The notes under the pieces are model-generated. The model was given only the letters and a program-made list of their open reading frames with translations, ran no database searches and had not been told where the DNA came from. Below, in pieces: positions 47,777 to 56,956 of a stretch of DNA of 64,000 bases. Both the position numbers and the translations under genes were made by a program. Origin of the DNA: Bacteroidota bacterium (GTDB taxonomy: Bacteria > Bacteroidota > Bacteroidia > Chitinophagales > Chitinophagaceae); assembly GCA_018268035.1 (NCBI GenBank), contig JAFDXI010000125.1, forward strand, positions 98,866 through 162,865, given 5' to 3'. Each line of letters starts with the position of its first letter. Position 1 is the first letter of the stretch.

Positions 47777-49309
47777 ATGAAAAATAATTTCAGGTATTTA
47801 ATATTATTATTTGCAGCTGCTATCACCTTTAACTCCTGCAGCAAACAGCTCGATCTTGCGCCAATTAGCAGTATCAGTGATAACAATTTCTGGAAAACGC
47901 CTGACCAGTTTGATGCATTTGTATCGGGCATCCATATTGCTTTCAGGAATAATACCCTTGCTTTTGAGTATCTCGGTGAAATGAGAGCCGATATTTTTGG
48001 TACTGACCCGGGCTCCAGTTCTGCTTTTACCGGTGAAGCAACACAAGGTGTAGAAAATATGTGGAACAATACACTTGACCTCGACAATTCTGGTGTAAGC
48101 AATTTTGGTAATTTCTATTTCAATATCAACCAGATCAACCTCCTCATCAGCAAACTGAATAGCACAAATGTGGTTACAACATCCAATAAGAATTATTATT
48201 TGGGCATTGCTTATGGCATGCGTGCATTTTATTATTTCCAGTTGTTACGTTCATGGGGTGATGTGATCATTCAAACAGATCCAACCACTGCTATTGATGT
48301 ATCCAATCTTGCAAAAGCCGCATCACCACAGGATTCTGTAATGTTGCTGATCAAAAGCGACATTGATAATTCAGTTAGCAGTTTCGGAACCGATTATTCA
48401 TTCAGGAACCAAAAAGGGTATTGGTCAAAATCAGCAACACTGATGCTGAAAGCTGAAGTATATTTATGGACAAGTTACCGCGGCGGTGGCACAGCAGATG
48501 CCAGTACTGCAAAAGATGCATTAACCGATATACAAAATAACGTATCCGGATTGACGCTGCTCTCCAACTATGCAGATGTGTTTGCGTCAGACAATAGAGG
48601 TAACAGTGAGATAATTTTTTCAATACACAATATGCTGAACGAAGCATCACTTCCTTTTGCAAGTATATTTTATCCACAAACAGGCCTGATAGCCAACTTT
48701 TATGACTCAGCAGAAAACAGGCAATTTAATGTGTCAACTGACAACTGGGGCGGTATTTTAAGAGCACCTATCAAAATTGCAACATTCAGAAAGTTTGATG
48801 ACAAAGACAGCAGAAAATGGGCATCCATTCAACCGGCTTATAACCTCGTTGGCAGTGATTACCAGATAGCAGGTTGTTTTGTTATCAAATACCAGGGAGA
48901 ACAAAGTGCCGGTGCAAGAGTTTATACCAACGATTATCCAATTTACAGATATGCTGATTTACTCTTGTTGAAAGCTGAAGCTGAAATTATTTTAGGACAA
49001 GATCCTTCATCAGAAATAAATCAGGTGAGATCAAGGGCTTTTGGCGCAAACTACGATGCTAGTGTGCAGGGTTATCCCCACCAGGCAATTGATGCCAATC
49101 CTCAGGAAGCTATATTGCAGGAAAGGTTTTATGAATTTGTTTTTGAAGGCAAGAGATGGTACGATCTCAGGAGAATGGGTGATAATTTTGTGTATGAATA
49201 CACAAGTATTGCTTCAACTGATTCTTACAAATTGTTGTGGCCAATAGACAGGAATTCTTTAACCAATAACAGGTCTTTGGTGCAAAACCCGGGATATCCG
49301 GCGTTTTAA
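47777..49309 (+). CDS. SusD/RagB-family glycan-binding lipoprotein of the sialic acid locus
   Basis: A 510-residue surface lipoprotein and partner of the SusC just upstream. The lipobox ITFNSC gives lipidated Cys21, followed by SKQLDLAPISSISDNNFWKT. TPR segments include IAYGMRAFYYFQLLRSWGDV, and the C-terminus has EFVFEGKRWYDLRRMG and a final SLVQNPGYPAF. It should hold the glycan over the SusC pore. A 400-bp gap separates it from the catabolic genes. Confidence 0.96.
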   Translation: MKNNFRYLILLFAAAITFNSCSKQLDLAPISSISDNNFWKTPDQFDAFVSGIHIAFRNNTLAFEYLGEMRADIFGTDPGSSSAFTGEATQGVENMWNNTLDLDNSGVSNFGNFYFNINQINLLISKLNSTNVVTTSNKNYYLGIAYGMRAFYYFQLLRSWGDVIIQTDPTTAIDVSNLAKAASPQDSVMLLIKSDIDNSVSSFGTDYSFRNQKGYWSKSATLMLKAEVYLWTSYRGGGTADASTAKDALTDIQNNVSGLTLLSNYADVFASDNRGNSEIIFSIHNMLNEASLPFASIFYPQTGLIANFYDSAENRQFNVSTDNWGGILRAPIKIATFRKFDDKDSRKWASIQPAYNLVGSDYQIAGCFVIKYQGEQSAGARVYTNDYPIYRYADLLLLKAEAEIILGQDPSSEINQVRSRAFGANYDASVQGYPHQAIDANPQEAILQERFYEFVFEGKRWYDLRRMGDNFVYEYTSIASTDSYKLLWPIDRNSLTNNRSLVQNPGYPAF

Positions 49310-49709
49310 TATCCTGGAAGTTCTATGTACTGCAACAAACATTTTCTTATTTGAAAAATTTTATTTCATAGTTGCACACAACTTCCGAAATTATTTATTT
49401 AGCATATCAATAAATAAAAATTGATTGCACTGTTAATGAAACTGGAATAAAATAATAAACGATAACAGCAGGTGTTCAATGCATTTGCTGTTATCTCAAT
49501 TTAATAATTGCTTCCATTTTTATAATAAATTTGAAAACAAACAATGTATTACCGTACATGTGTTTTGACATCGCAACTGATGAATAATTGTTTTGATACA
49601 TTACTGATGCAATTAAAAAAATATGGAAAAGAATATAAATGCATTTCTTTAAATCCAAATTTGTATAGAAATTTTAAAGCACTATTCATTTTATAGAAAA
49701 AAAATAATT
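49310..49709. other. Gap between susD and the sialic acid catabolic genes
   Basis: This 400-bp AT-rich gap has no gene. A short dyad ATGTA-N6-TACAT (49544-49559) does not match the spacing of the FadR-type operator. No clear promoter or terminator was found, although a gap this size may hold a separate start for nanA. Confidence 0.45.
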
Positions 49710-50645
49710 ATGGAAAAAATTCATTTAAGTGGATTGATTGCAGCGCCTTTTACACCAATGCATAATGATGGTTCACTCAATGTATCAGTTATTCCTGCAT
49801 ATTACCAATTGCTGAAAGCAAATGGTGTTACCGGCGCTTTTATTTGTGGCTCTACCGGCGAAGGTGTTTCCATGACCCAGTCTGAAAAAAAAGAAGTCAT
49901 TCATGCATGGGCAACCTGCACTAAAGGCGACAATGATTTTAAAGTCATGACTTTGGTGGGCGGCACTTCTATCAATGATTGCATCGAGGTAGCAAAATTT
50001 GCACAACAGGAAGGAATTTATGCAATCTCTTTCACCGCGCCTTTTTATTTTAAACCACCTACCGTTCAGGCATTGGCCAAATGTTGTAAAGCTATTGCAG
50101 GTGCAGTACCGGATATGCCGTTTTATTATTATCATATTCCTGTATTGAATGGTGTAGGTTTTGCCATGTTTGATTTATTGCAGGCAATAGATAATTCCAT
50201 TCCCAACTTTGCAGGGATAAAATATACGCATGAGGACTTTATGGATTTTCTTTCCTGCATCCATTTTAAAAACGGGAAATACAATATGCTTTGGGGCAGG
50301 GACGAAAATATGTTATCAGCATTGGCTGTAGGTGCAAAAGGATCAGTAGGAAGCACATTTAATTATGCAGCGCCATTATATCATAGCTTAATAAATGCTT
50401 TTGAAAAAAATGATTTAAAACAAGCACAGGAACTGCAACAACAATCTATTGATATGATCAGGTTGTTAGGGAAATATGGCGGCATTGCTACCGGCAAAGC
50501 ATATATGAAACTGATAGGAATGGATTGTGGCGGGTTCAGGTTGCCGGTAAAAAATATGGATGATGCAAATTTTGAATTATTTAAAAAAGATGTGGAACAA
50601 CTCAATTTTAAAAATTACTGTTCACGCATTCCAACAGGTGTATAA
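49710..50645 (+). CDS. nanA: N-acetylneuraminate lyase
   Basis: A 311-residue cytoplasmic aldolase that splits N-acetylneuraminate into N-acetylmannosamine and pyruvate. The DapA/NanA fold shows GSTGEG (47-52), the Tyr-containing YYYHIPVLNG (139-148) and the Schiff-base Lys171 in AGIKYTHEDF. The HIPVLNG wording and the gene neighbourhood favour sialic acid lyase over dihydrodipicolinate synthase. In Bacteroides the orthologous gene is called nanL. The Kelch protein follows after 12 bp. Confidence 0.94.
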   Translation: MEKIHLSGLIAAPFTPMHNDGSLNVSVIPAYYQLLKANGVTGAFICGSTGEGVSMTQSEKKEVIHAWATCTKGDNDFKVMTLVGGTSINDCIEVAKFAQQEGIYAISFTAPFYFKPPTVQALAKCCKAIAGAVPDMPFYYYHIPVLNGVGFAMFDLLQAIDNSIPNFAGIKYTHEDFMDFLSCIHFKNGKYNMLWGRDENMLSALAVGAKGSVGSTFNYAAPLYHSLINAFEKNDLKQAQELQQQSIDMIRLLGKYGGIATGKAYMKLIGMDCGGFRLPVKNMDDANFELFKKDVEQLNFKNYCSRIPTGV

Positions 50646-50657
50646 GCAATAGTTGCA

Positions 50658-51800
50658 ATGAACAATTTTATGAAACCAATCTTATTTTTTATCTGTATGT
50701 CCATATCATTAAGCGCTTGTACACAAAAAGACAAGATTCAATTGCAATGGAAAATTGCCGGTTTCATTCCTCAGACATTAGGTGTTGCCGGACCAGTATG
50801 TGGAGTTCAAAACAATGTGCTCATCGTAGCAGGCGGTTCCAACTTCCCGGGAAAAATGCCCTGGATGGGGGGCAAAAAAAAATATTATAGCGATGGTTAT
50901 GTTTTCAGTTTGAATAAAAATGATTCTTTGAAAATGTTGCAAACATTTGAATTGCCTACACCAATTGGATACTCCGCAAATTGTTCGTTGGAAAACGGCA
51001 TTGTTGCAGCAGGTGGTGACAACGATACAGGCATCAGCGAAAATGTTTTTTTCATTACCTTGAATGAAGCAGCAAACAATGTTGACATAACCAGCCTGCC
51101 ATCGCTTCCTATTGCTTTAGCTAACGCAGCTATTGCAGCATACAACAACAAAATTTATATCGCCGGAGGTGAAACAAATCAAGGTGTGTCAGATAAATTT
51201 TTGTTGCTTGATTTAAGTGATACTTCTAAAGGCTGGCAAACTATGCCTGCTTTGCTACAGCCTGTTTCTCATGCAGTGATGGTAGTACAATCCAATGGCA
51301 GCCATAATTGTATTTATCTTATTGGCGGAAGAAAACAAAATAAAAATGGCATCAGTGATTTATATGCCACCAACTTTCAATTTGATTTGAAAAAAAACAG
51401 GTGGGTTAATAAACAATCTTTGCCTTATCCTATTAGTGCCGGTACGGGTGTTGCTTTGGGTGATGAAAACATTGTATTGTTTGGCGGTGATAAAGGCGCA
51501 ACTTTTCATTCTACCGAACTGTTGATATCATCAATAGCAAATGAAAAAAATCCGGAGAAAAAAGAACAACTAATAAATGAAAAAGCAAAGTTGCAGGCAT
51601 CACATCCCGGTTTTAGCAAGGATATTTTATCTTACAATACAGTTGAAGACAAATGGGAAACAATTGGTACCATTCCATTTAGTGTACCTGCCACTACCAC
51701 TGCCATAAAATGGAGAAATAATATTTATATCCCATGTGGCGAAATAAAAGCTGGTGTACGAACGGCGCAGATTCTGGAAGCAAGGTTATTAGAGCAATAA
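50658..51800 (+). CDS. nanM: Kelch-type cyclically permuted mutarotase (sialic acid epimerase-like)
   Basis: A 380-residue exported six-bladed Kelch protein of the NanM/YjhT kind, which speeds up anomer exchange of N-acetylneuraminate. The lipobox LSAC (lipidated Cys about 21) predicts a lipoprotein. Kelch repeats are visible at NNVLIVAGGSNFPG, GIVAAGGDND, NKIYIAGGE, NCIYLIGGR and ENIVLFGGD. The N-terminal wording WKIAGFIPQTLGVAGPV and the later repeat order fit the cyclically permuted group from Bacteroidetes. It follows nanA by 12 bp and should act on sialic acid freed by the GH33 enzyme before import. Confidence 0.88.
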   Translation: MNNFMKPILFFICMSISLSACTQKDKIQLQWKIAGFIPQTLGVAGPVCGVQNNVLIVAGGSNFPGKMPWMGGKKKYYSDGYVFSLNKNDSLKMLQTFELPTPIGYSANCSLENGIVAAGGDNDTGISENVFFITLNEAANNVDITSLPSLPIALANAAIAAYNNKIYIAGGETNQGVSDKFLLLDLSDTSKGWQTMPALLQPVSHAVMVVQSNGSHNCIYLIGGRKQNKNGISDLYATNFQFDLKKNRWVNKQSLPYPISAGTGVALGDENIVLFGGDKGATFHSTELLISSIANEKNPEKKEQLINEKAKLQASHPGFSKDILSYNTVEDKWETIGTIPFSVPATTTAIKWRNNIYIPCGEIKAGVRTAQILEARLLEQ

Positions 51801-52177
51801 ATGAATGACGTTGATTGGTTCAAATACTACCAACATCAACAATTAACATTATTTCCATAAATATCATTAATTTCTTACGCTCCGATTATTATTCAATGTT
51901 TCATAATAAAAAATACTCAAAGTATCTAAAACCCTTTACCAGCAATGGTTTTAAGCCTCATCTCTTTTGGTGTGGTTTAGGGTGCTTGCCCCCCTTTGGT
52001 GGTCGAGATCCTGCAAAGCAAAGCATTACAATGTTTGCCTGAAAACAGGGGTTGTTTTTAATAAAAAAATTGAAGGCATTAAAATGAGAAAACAAGCATT
52101 AATAATAACAGTATTGTGCGAAACATTAAATAGGTGAATAAGAATTTTTATAAAACAATGCCAAAAAAATATAGACA
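51801..52177. other. Gap between the Kelch protein and the MFS gene
   Basis: This 377-bp gap contains a 75-codon frame (51815-52042) with no SD-like site and an unusual Cys/Pro/Gly-rich end. The local stretch around 51940-52010 is more GC-rich than its surroundings. It looks like a small insertion or repeat remnant rather than a gene, but no second copy is visible in the window. Confidence 0.4.
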
Positions 52178-53440
52178 ATGAAAATACAACAGGAAAAGAA
52201 GGATGGTTATCCATGGATAGTAGTGGCATTGTTATGGGGTGTGGCTTTATTGAATTACATGGACAGGCAAATGCTCAGCACCATGAAGCCTTCGATGCAG
52301 GTGGATATACATGAGTTACAGTCTGCAACCAACTTCGGTTACCTGATGGCCATCTTTCTCTGGATATATGGTTTTATGAGCCCGGTATCTGGTATCATTG
52401 CAGACAAGCTCAATCGCAAATGGCTGATCGTTGTCAGCCTCTTTGTATGGAGTGGCGTAACTTATGCAATGGGATATGCAAATACATTTCATCAATTGTA
52501 TTGGTTGAGGGCAGTGATGGGCATCAGTGAAGCATTATACATACCTGCCGGTTTATCATTGATTGCCGATTATCATTCAGATAAAACACGTTCATTGGCT
52601 ATCGGCATCCACATGACGGGTTTATATATGGGGCAGGCTTTAGGCGGATTCGGCGCTACGATTGCAGCAAGTTTTTCATGGCATCTTACTTTTCATTGGT
52701 TTGGTATGATAGGAGTTGCATATTCAATTGTACTCATTCTTTTTTTAAAAGAGAAAAAAAACAGGTATCAAACAACAGATCATATTGTACAAAAAAATTC
52801 ATCATCCCTCTTCAAAGGACTGGCATTTTTATTTACCAATATATCATTCTGGATCATACTATTTTATTTCGCTATTCCATCATTGCCGGGATGGGGCATA
52901 AAAAACTGGTTGCCCACATTATTTGCCAACAACCTCAATATTGATATGGCAACAGCCGGGCCATTGTCAACCATCACTATTGCAGCATCTTCTTTTTTAG
53001 GTGTCATATTTGGTGGTATCTTATCTGATCGTTGGGTCCAAAAAAATATCCGCGGCAGGATTTATACAAGCGCTATTGGCCTCGCACTAACTGTCCCGGC
53101 ATTGCTGTTGATTGGGTTTGGGCATTCATTGTTTAACGTTATCGGTGCAGCATTTTGTTTTGGTTTTGGATATGGAATGTTTGATGCGAACAACATGCCT
53201 ATTTTGTGCCAGTTTGTTCCTTCAAAATACAGGGCCACTGCTTATGGACTGATGAATATGGCAGGTGTATTTGCAGGTGCTTTCATTACAGATATTTTAG
53301 GCAAATCCACTGATGAGGGCAACCTGGGTAAGAGCTTTGCTATGTTGAGTGGTATTGTATTGGCAGCGCTGATTGTTCAATTATATTTCCTGCGTCCGAA
53401 AAGCAGGAATGCAGATGATGTGGACGTAGCTGTTTCTTAA
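52178..53440 (+). CDS. nanT: MFS transporter, probably sialic acid uptake
   Basis: A 420-residue inner-membrane transporter with 12 predicted helices. The MFS signature DKLNRKWLIV lies between helices 2 and 3, and ILSDRWVQKNIRGR is the matching motif between helices 8 and 9. The N-terminus WIVVALLWGVALLNYMDRQMLS fits the anion:cation symporter group that includes sialic acid, hexuronate and glucarate carriers. Position between the lyase, the sialidase and the epimerase, in the same order type as Bacteroides nanLET, supports a NanT role. Substrate is inferred from context. Confidence 0.88.
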   Translation: MKIQQEKKDGYPWIVVALLWGVALLNYMDRQMLSTMKPSMQVDIHELQSATNFGYLMAIFLWIYGFMSPVSGIIADKLNRKWLIVVSLFVWSGVTYAMGYANTFHQLYWLRAVMGISEALYIPAGLSLIADYHSDKTRSLAIGIHMTGLYMGQALGGFGATIAASFSWHLTFHWFGMIGVAYSIVLILFLKEKKNRYQTTDHIVQKNSSSLFKGLAFLFTNISFWIILFYFAIPSLPGWGIKNWLPTLFANNLNIDMATAGPLSTITIAASSFLGVIFGGILSDRWVQKNIRGRIYTSAIGLALTVPALLLIGFGHSLFNVIGAAFCFGFGYGMFDANNMPILCQFVPSKYRATAYGLMNMAGVFAGAFITDILGKSTDEGNLGKSFAMLSGIVLAALIVQLYFLRPKSRNADDVDVAVS

Positions 53441-53532
53441 AATTTTAAATTGTAAAAAATTGAATAAAATATTTTCAGTAAATTCCATTCAGACTGCTGG
53501 TATTTTATAATGTTCATAAAAAATAAAACCGA

Positions 53533-54693
53533 ATGAAAAAAATATTATTAAGCATTCTCATCACATGCATGGCCAGTGTTGGTTTTTCACAAAAGCAAGT
53601 GCCGGTTTTTACTGCAGGAAATGATGGCCACAAATCATACCGCATCCCTGCCATTATCAGTTTGCCCAATGGTGAATTACTGGCTTTTTGTGAAGGCCGG
53701 GTCAATGGCGCCGGTGATTTTGGCGACATCAATATCGTAATGAAAAAAAGTAGTGATGGTGGCAATACCTGGTCTGCTGTGCAAACTATTGTTGATGTTG
53801 ATTCATTACAGGCAGGCAACCCTGCACCGGTGGTAGATATTACTGATCCTGATTTTCCACATGGCCGTATATTTTTATTTTACAACACGGGCAACAATCA
53901 TGAAGGTGAAGTGAGAAAAGGAAATGGATTACGTGAAGTATGGTATAAGACATCAATTGATAACGGTAACACCTGGAGCAATGCAGTCAACATTACCACA
54001 CAGGTGCACCGGCCAAAACAACCACAGATCAATCCGCAATATAATTTTTCCGAAGACTGGAGAAGCTATGCCAACACACCCGGCCATGCAATGCAGTTTG
54101 AACATGGGAAATTTAAAGGAAGGATTTTTGTCGCAGCCAATCATTCAGCAGGCCCGCCACAAAATAAATCTTCAGATTATGCAGCTCATGGTTTTTACAC
54201 TGATGACCATGGTAAGACTTTTCATCTTGGGGCTACTGTAAATATCCCGGGCAGCAATGAATCAACAGCGGCTGAACTCAGTCATGACAGGTTAATGATG
54301 AACAGCCGTAACCAACAGGGCGATATTCGAGCAAGGATTGTTTCTATCAGCAGTGATGGTGGCGCCACCTGGGATACAAGTTATTTTGATAATACTTTAA
54401 TTGACCCGGTAAACGAAGGCAGCATATTAACAATCGGTCATAAAAAAGGCAAGGAAATCCTTGCATTTTGCAATGCTGCAGATACAAAAGAAAGAGATAA
54501 CCTTACCTTACGCATCAGCTTTGATGATGGCAAAACATGGAAGGAATCTTATGTAGTGGATAAAAGCAATAACAACCAAAGTGATTTTACAGCATACAGT
54601 GATTTGGTGAAAATAAGCAAACACAAAATCGGTGTTTTGTATGAAAGGGATGGTTATAAGGAAATAGTGTTTACGGTGATGAAGTGGAAGTAG
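53533..54693 (+). CDS. nanH: Exo-alpha-sialidase (GH33)
   Basis: A 386-residue exported sialidase that frees terminal sialic acids. The signal peptide ends VGFSQ (residue 20). The RIP motif is Arg37-Ile-Pro39. Asp boxes occur at SSDGGNTW (73-80), SIDNGNTW, SSDGGATW and SFDDGKTW, with a weaker TDDHGKTF. The nucleophile Tyr is probably in LYERDGY near the C-terminus, and a conserved Glu lies in NESTAAELSH. It has no extra carbohydrate-binding domain. It starts 92 bp after the transporter. Confidence 0.96.
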   Translation: MKKILLSILITCMASVGFSQKQVPVFTAGNDGHKSYRIPAIISLPNGELLAFCEGRVNGAGDFGDINIVMKKSSDGGNTWSAVQTIVDVDSLQAGNPAPVVDITDPDFPHGRIFLFYNTGNNHEGEVRKGNGLREVWYKTSIDNGNTWSNAVNITTQVHRPKQPQINPQYNFSEDWRSYANTPGHAMQFEHGKFKGRIFVAANHSAGPPQNKSSDYAAHGFYTDDHGKTFHLGATVNIPGSNESTAAELSHDRLMMNSRNQQGDIRARIVSISSDGGATWDTSYFDNTLIDPVNEGSILTIGHKKGKEILAFCNAADTKERDNLTLRISFDDGKTWKESYVVDKSNNNQSDFTAYSDLVKISKHKIGVLYERDGYKEIVFTVMKWK

Positions 54694-54774
54694 AAAAAAT
54701 ATCTTGGCAGTATTTGCGAATGAGTTGATGTATAAACTTCAATAAATATTTTACTAAATTATCTTGTATAGGTT

Positions 54775-55959
54775 ATGGCATATTCAAAACAACAATTAAT
54801 CGAATTAAGTGAATTCTACAAAAACCAATTGCTGAACGATACTATTCCCTTTTGGTTCCCTAAAAGTTTTGATACAGCATTTGGCGGCTATTTATTGATG
54901 CGTGATGCAGATGGCTCACTGATTGATGATGATAAAGCAGTATGGATACAGGGCAGGGCAACCTGGTTATTGGCAACATTGTATAATACAGTTGAACAAA
55001 AAGAAGAATGGCTCGCCGGTGCAAAACTAGGGTATGAATTTTTAAACAACCATTGCTTTGATGAAGACGGCCAGATGTTGTTTCATGTGGCAAGAGATGG
55101 CAAAGCAATTCGCAAAAGAAGGTATTTTTTCTCCGAAACTTTTTATGTGATCGCAGCCGCAGCATATTCTAAAGCGAGTGGCGACCAGGAAGCCGCTGAC
55201 AATGCCCGGAAAATTTTCGGGAAATGTATTGAGTATGCAACAGGTGAAAAAAAATTGCTGTCAAAATTTTTCGATACCCGTCCTGCAAAAAGTATCGGTG
55301 TGCCAATGATTATGATGAACACTGCCCAACAATTACGCGAAACAATTGGTGACGAGCGCTGCGATGAATGGATAACCAACTGGATCAATGAAATAGAAAA
55401 ATATTTTGTAAAAGATGATATCAAATGTGTGATGGAGCAGGTAGCGCCTGATGGCAGCATCATAGATCATATTGACGGGAGAACATTAAATCCGGGACAT
55501 GCTATTGAAGGTGCATGGTTCATCCTGCATGAAGCAGCTTATAGGAATAACGACAAACATCTAATTGAACTCGGATGCAAAATGCTTGATTATATGTGGG
55601 AACGGGGATGGGACAAAGAACAGGGTGGCATTTTATATTTCCGTGATGTGTATAACAAACCGGTGCAGGAATACTGGCAGGATATGAAATTCTGGTGGCC
55701 ACAAAATGAAGCCATCATTGCCACATTACTTGCATATTTAATTACGGGTAATGAGAAATATCAGCAATGGCACAAAGCTATCCATGATTATGCATATTCA
55801 ACATTTCACGACAAGCAGCATGGTGAATGGTTTGGCTATTTACACCGAGATGGAACGATAGCTCAAACAGCAAAAGGAAATTTATTCAAAGGGCCTTTTC
55901 ATTTGCCAAGACAGGAATGGTATTGCATGCAGGTGCTCGATAATTTCCTGAAACAATAA
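54775..55959 (+). CDS. nanE: AGE-family N-acylglucosamine 2-epimerase
   Basis: A 394-residue cytoplasmic epimerase of the renin-binding-protein type with an (alpha/alpha)6 barrel. It converts N-acetylmannosamine to N-acetylglucosamine without prior phosphorylation, the route known from Bacteroides fragilis. Conserved segments are WIQGRATWLLATLYN, RRYFFSETFYVIAAAA, GRTLNPGHAIEGAWF with a catalytic His, and WWPQNEAI and LPRQEWYC with further His/Glu partners. It follows the sialidase by 81 bp. An unrelated NanE/ManNAc-6P epimerase and NanK kinase are not needed with this enzyme. Confidence 0.94.
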   Translation: MAYSKQQLIELSEFYKNQLLNDTIPFWFPKSFDTAFGGYLLMRDADGSLIDDDKAVWIQGRATWLLATLYNTVEQKEEWLAGAKLGYEFLNNHCFDEDGQMLFHVARDGKAIRKRRYFFSETFYVIAAAAYSKASGDQEAADNARKIFGKCIEYATGEKKLLSKFFDTRPAKSIGVPMIMMNTAQQLRETIGDERCDEWITNWINEIEKYFVKDDIKCVMEQVAPDGSIIDHIDGRTLNPGHAIEGAWFILHEAAYRNNDKHLIELGCKMLDYMWERGWDKEQGGILYFRDVYNKPVQEYWQDMKFWWPQNEAIIATLLAYLITGNEKYQQWHKAIHDYAYSTFHDKQHGEWFGYLHRDGTIAQTAKGNLFKGPFHLPRQEWYCMQVLDNFLKQ

Positions 55960-55982
55960 ACTAACTTTTTTTACCATCAACG

Positions 55983-56885
55983 ATGCTACGTATAAATAAA
56001 AACATAACCTGGTTTGTTGCAGGTGTTTTGTTTGCAATCCTGTGGGCGTCTGCATCCACAGCAACAAAAATTGGGCTCACAGTGGCACAACCAATGATGA
56101 TAGCTGAAATGCGTTTTGCACTTGCTGCAGGCATCATGTTGTTTGTATCGCATATAATTCTGAAACAAAGGTTACCTGTAAAAAAAGAATGGAAACAATT
56201 AGCTGTTTATGGCATTTTAAACATCAGTATTTATCTTGGTTTATATGTCATAGCCATGCAAAAAATCACTGCTGGCATTGGCGCATTGGCTGTTGCTGCT
56301 AACCCTGTGATTATTGGTTTTCTGTCTGTCATTTTTCTGAAGCATAAATTGAGTTTATCAATTATCATTTCCATTATAGTATGCATCATCGGTGTGGTAT
56401 GTGCTTCATATCCTTTATTGGGTGGCGCCGGTGTGAGTGTGGAAGGTTTAATAATTATTTTTCTCAGTATGCTTTCCTATTCTGTCGGCTCTATTTATTT
56501 TTCATCCAAATCATGGGAAGGACTTTCATTGCTCACGATTAATGGCTGGCAAACTTTACTCGGGGGAATATTTTTACTACCGGTAGCATTGATTTATTAC
56601 AAAAACCAGGACAATAGTTTCAATGGTAAATTCTGGTTTTCTGTAAGCTGGCTCGCAATACTCGTTTCCATTTTTGCAGTGCAACTATGGCTCTGGCTTC
56701 TACAAATAAACCCTGTGCGTGCAGGCTTGTGGCTATTTCTTTGCCCGCTCTTTGGATTTATCATTGCTGCATGGGTATTGAATGATGTAATCAGTATTTA
56801 TACTGTTGTTGGTACAGTATTGGTTGTTTTGGGCTTGTTATTGTCAAGGCTGAATGTGAAAAAAAGTGAAGTGTTGTTTGATTGA
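55983..56885 (+). CDS. EamA/DMT-family transporter in the sialic acid operon
   Basis: A 300-residue inner-membrane protein with ten hydrophobic segments arranged as two EamA repeats (about 10-140 and 150-290). Typical segments are ILWASASTATKIGLTVAQPM and ITAGIGALAVAANPVIIG. It starts 24 bp after the epimerase gene and is probably in the same operon. DMT transporters usually export amino acids or metabolites. An amino-sugar efflux or second uptake role is possible but unsupported by sequence. Confidence 0.86.
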   Translation: MLRINKNITWFVAGVLFAILWASASTATKIGLTVAQPMMIAEMRFALAAGIMLFVSHIILKQRLPVKKEWKQLAVYGILNISIYLGLYVIAMQKITAGIGALAVAANPVIIGFLSVIFLKHKLSLSIIISIIVCIIGVVCASYPLLGGAGVSVEGLIIIFLSMLSYSVGSIYFSSKSWEGLSLLTINGWQTLLGGIFLLPVALIYYKNQDNSFNGKFWFSVSWLAILVSIFAVQLWLWLLQINPVRAGLWLFLCPLFGFIIAAWVLNDVISIYTVVGTVLVVLGLLLSRLNVKKSEVLFD

Positions 56886-56956
56886 TATTTATTGTAGCCA
56901 CAAAGAACTGGTAATTGTAGTTTGAAAAATAATTTCATGTTTCAAAAACTGTAACA

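Noticed and set aside
49544..49559. Dyad ATGTA-N6-TACAT upstream of nanA as a second FadR-type operator
   Set aside because: The half-sites are spaced 5 bp wider than in the perfect site at 44422, and no promoter could be placed beside it.
51815..52042. Plus-strand frame of 75 codons between the Kelch protein and nanT
   Set aside because: There is no ribosome-binding signal, the composition is odd at the C-terminus and no family is recognisable. It is treated as a possible repeat remnant, not a gene.
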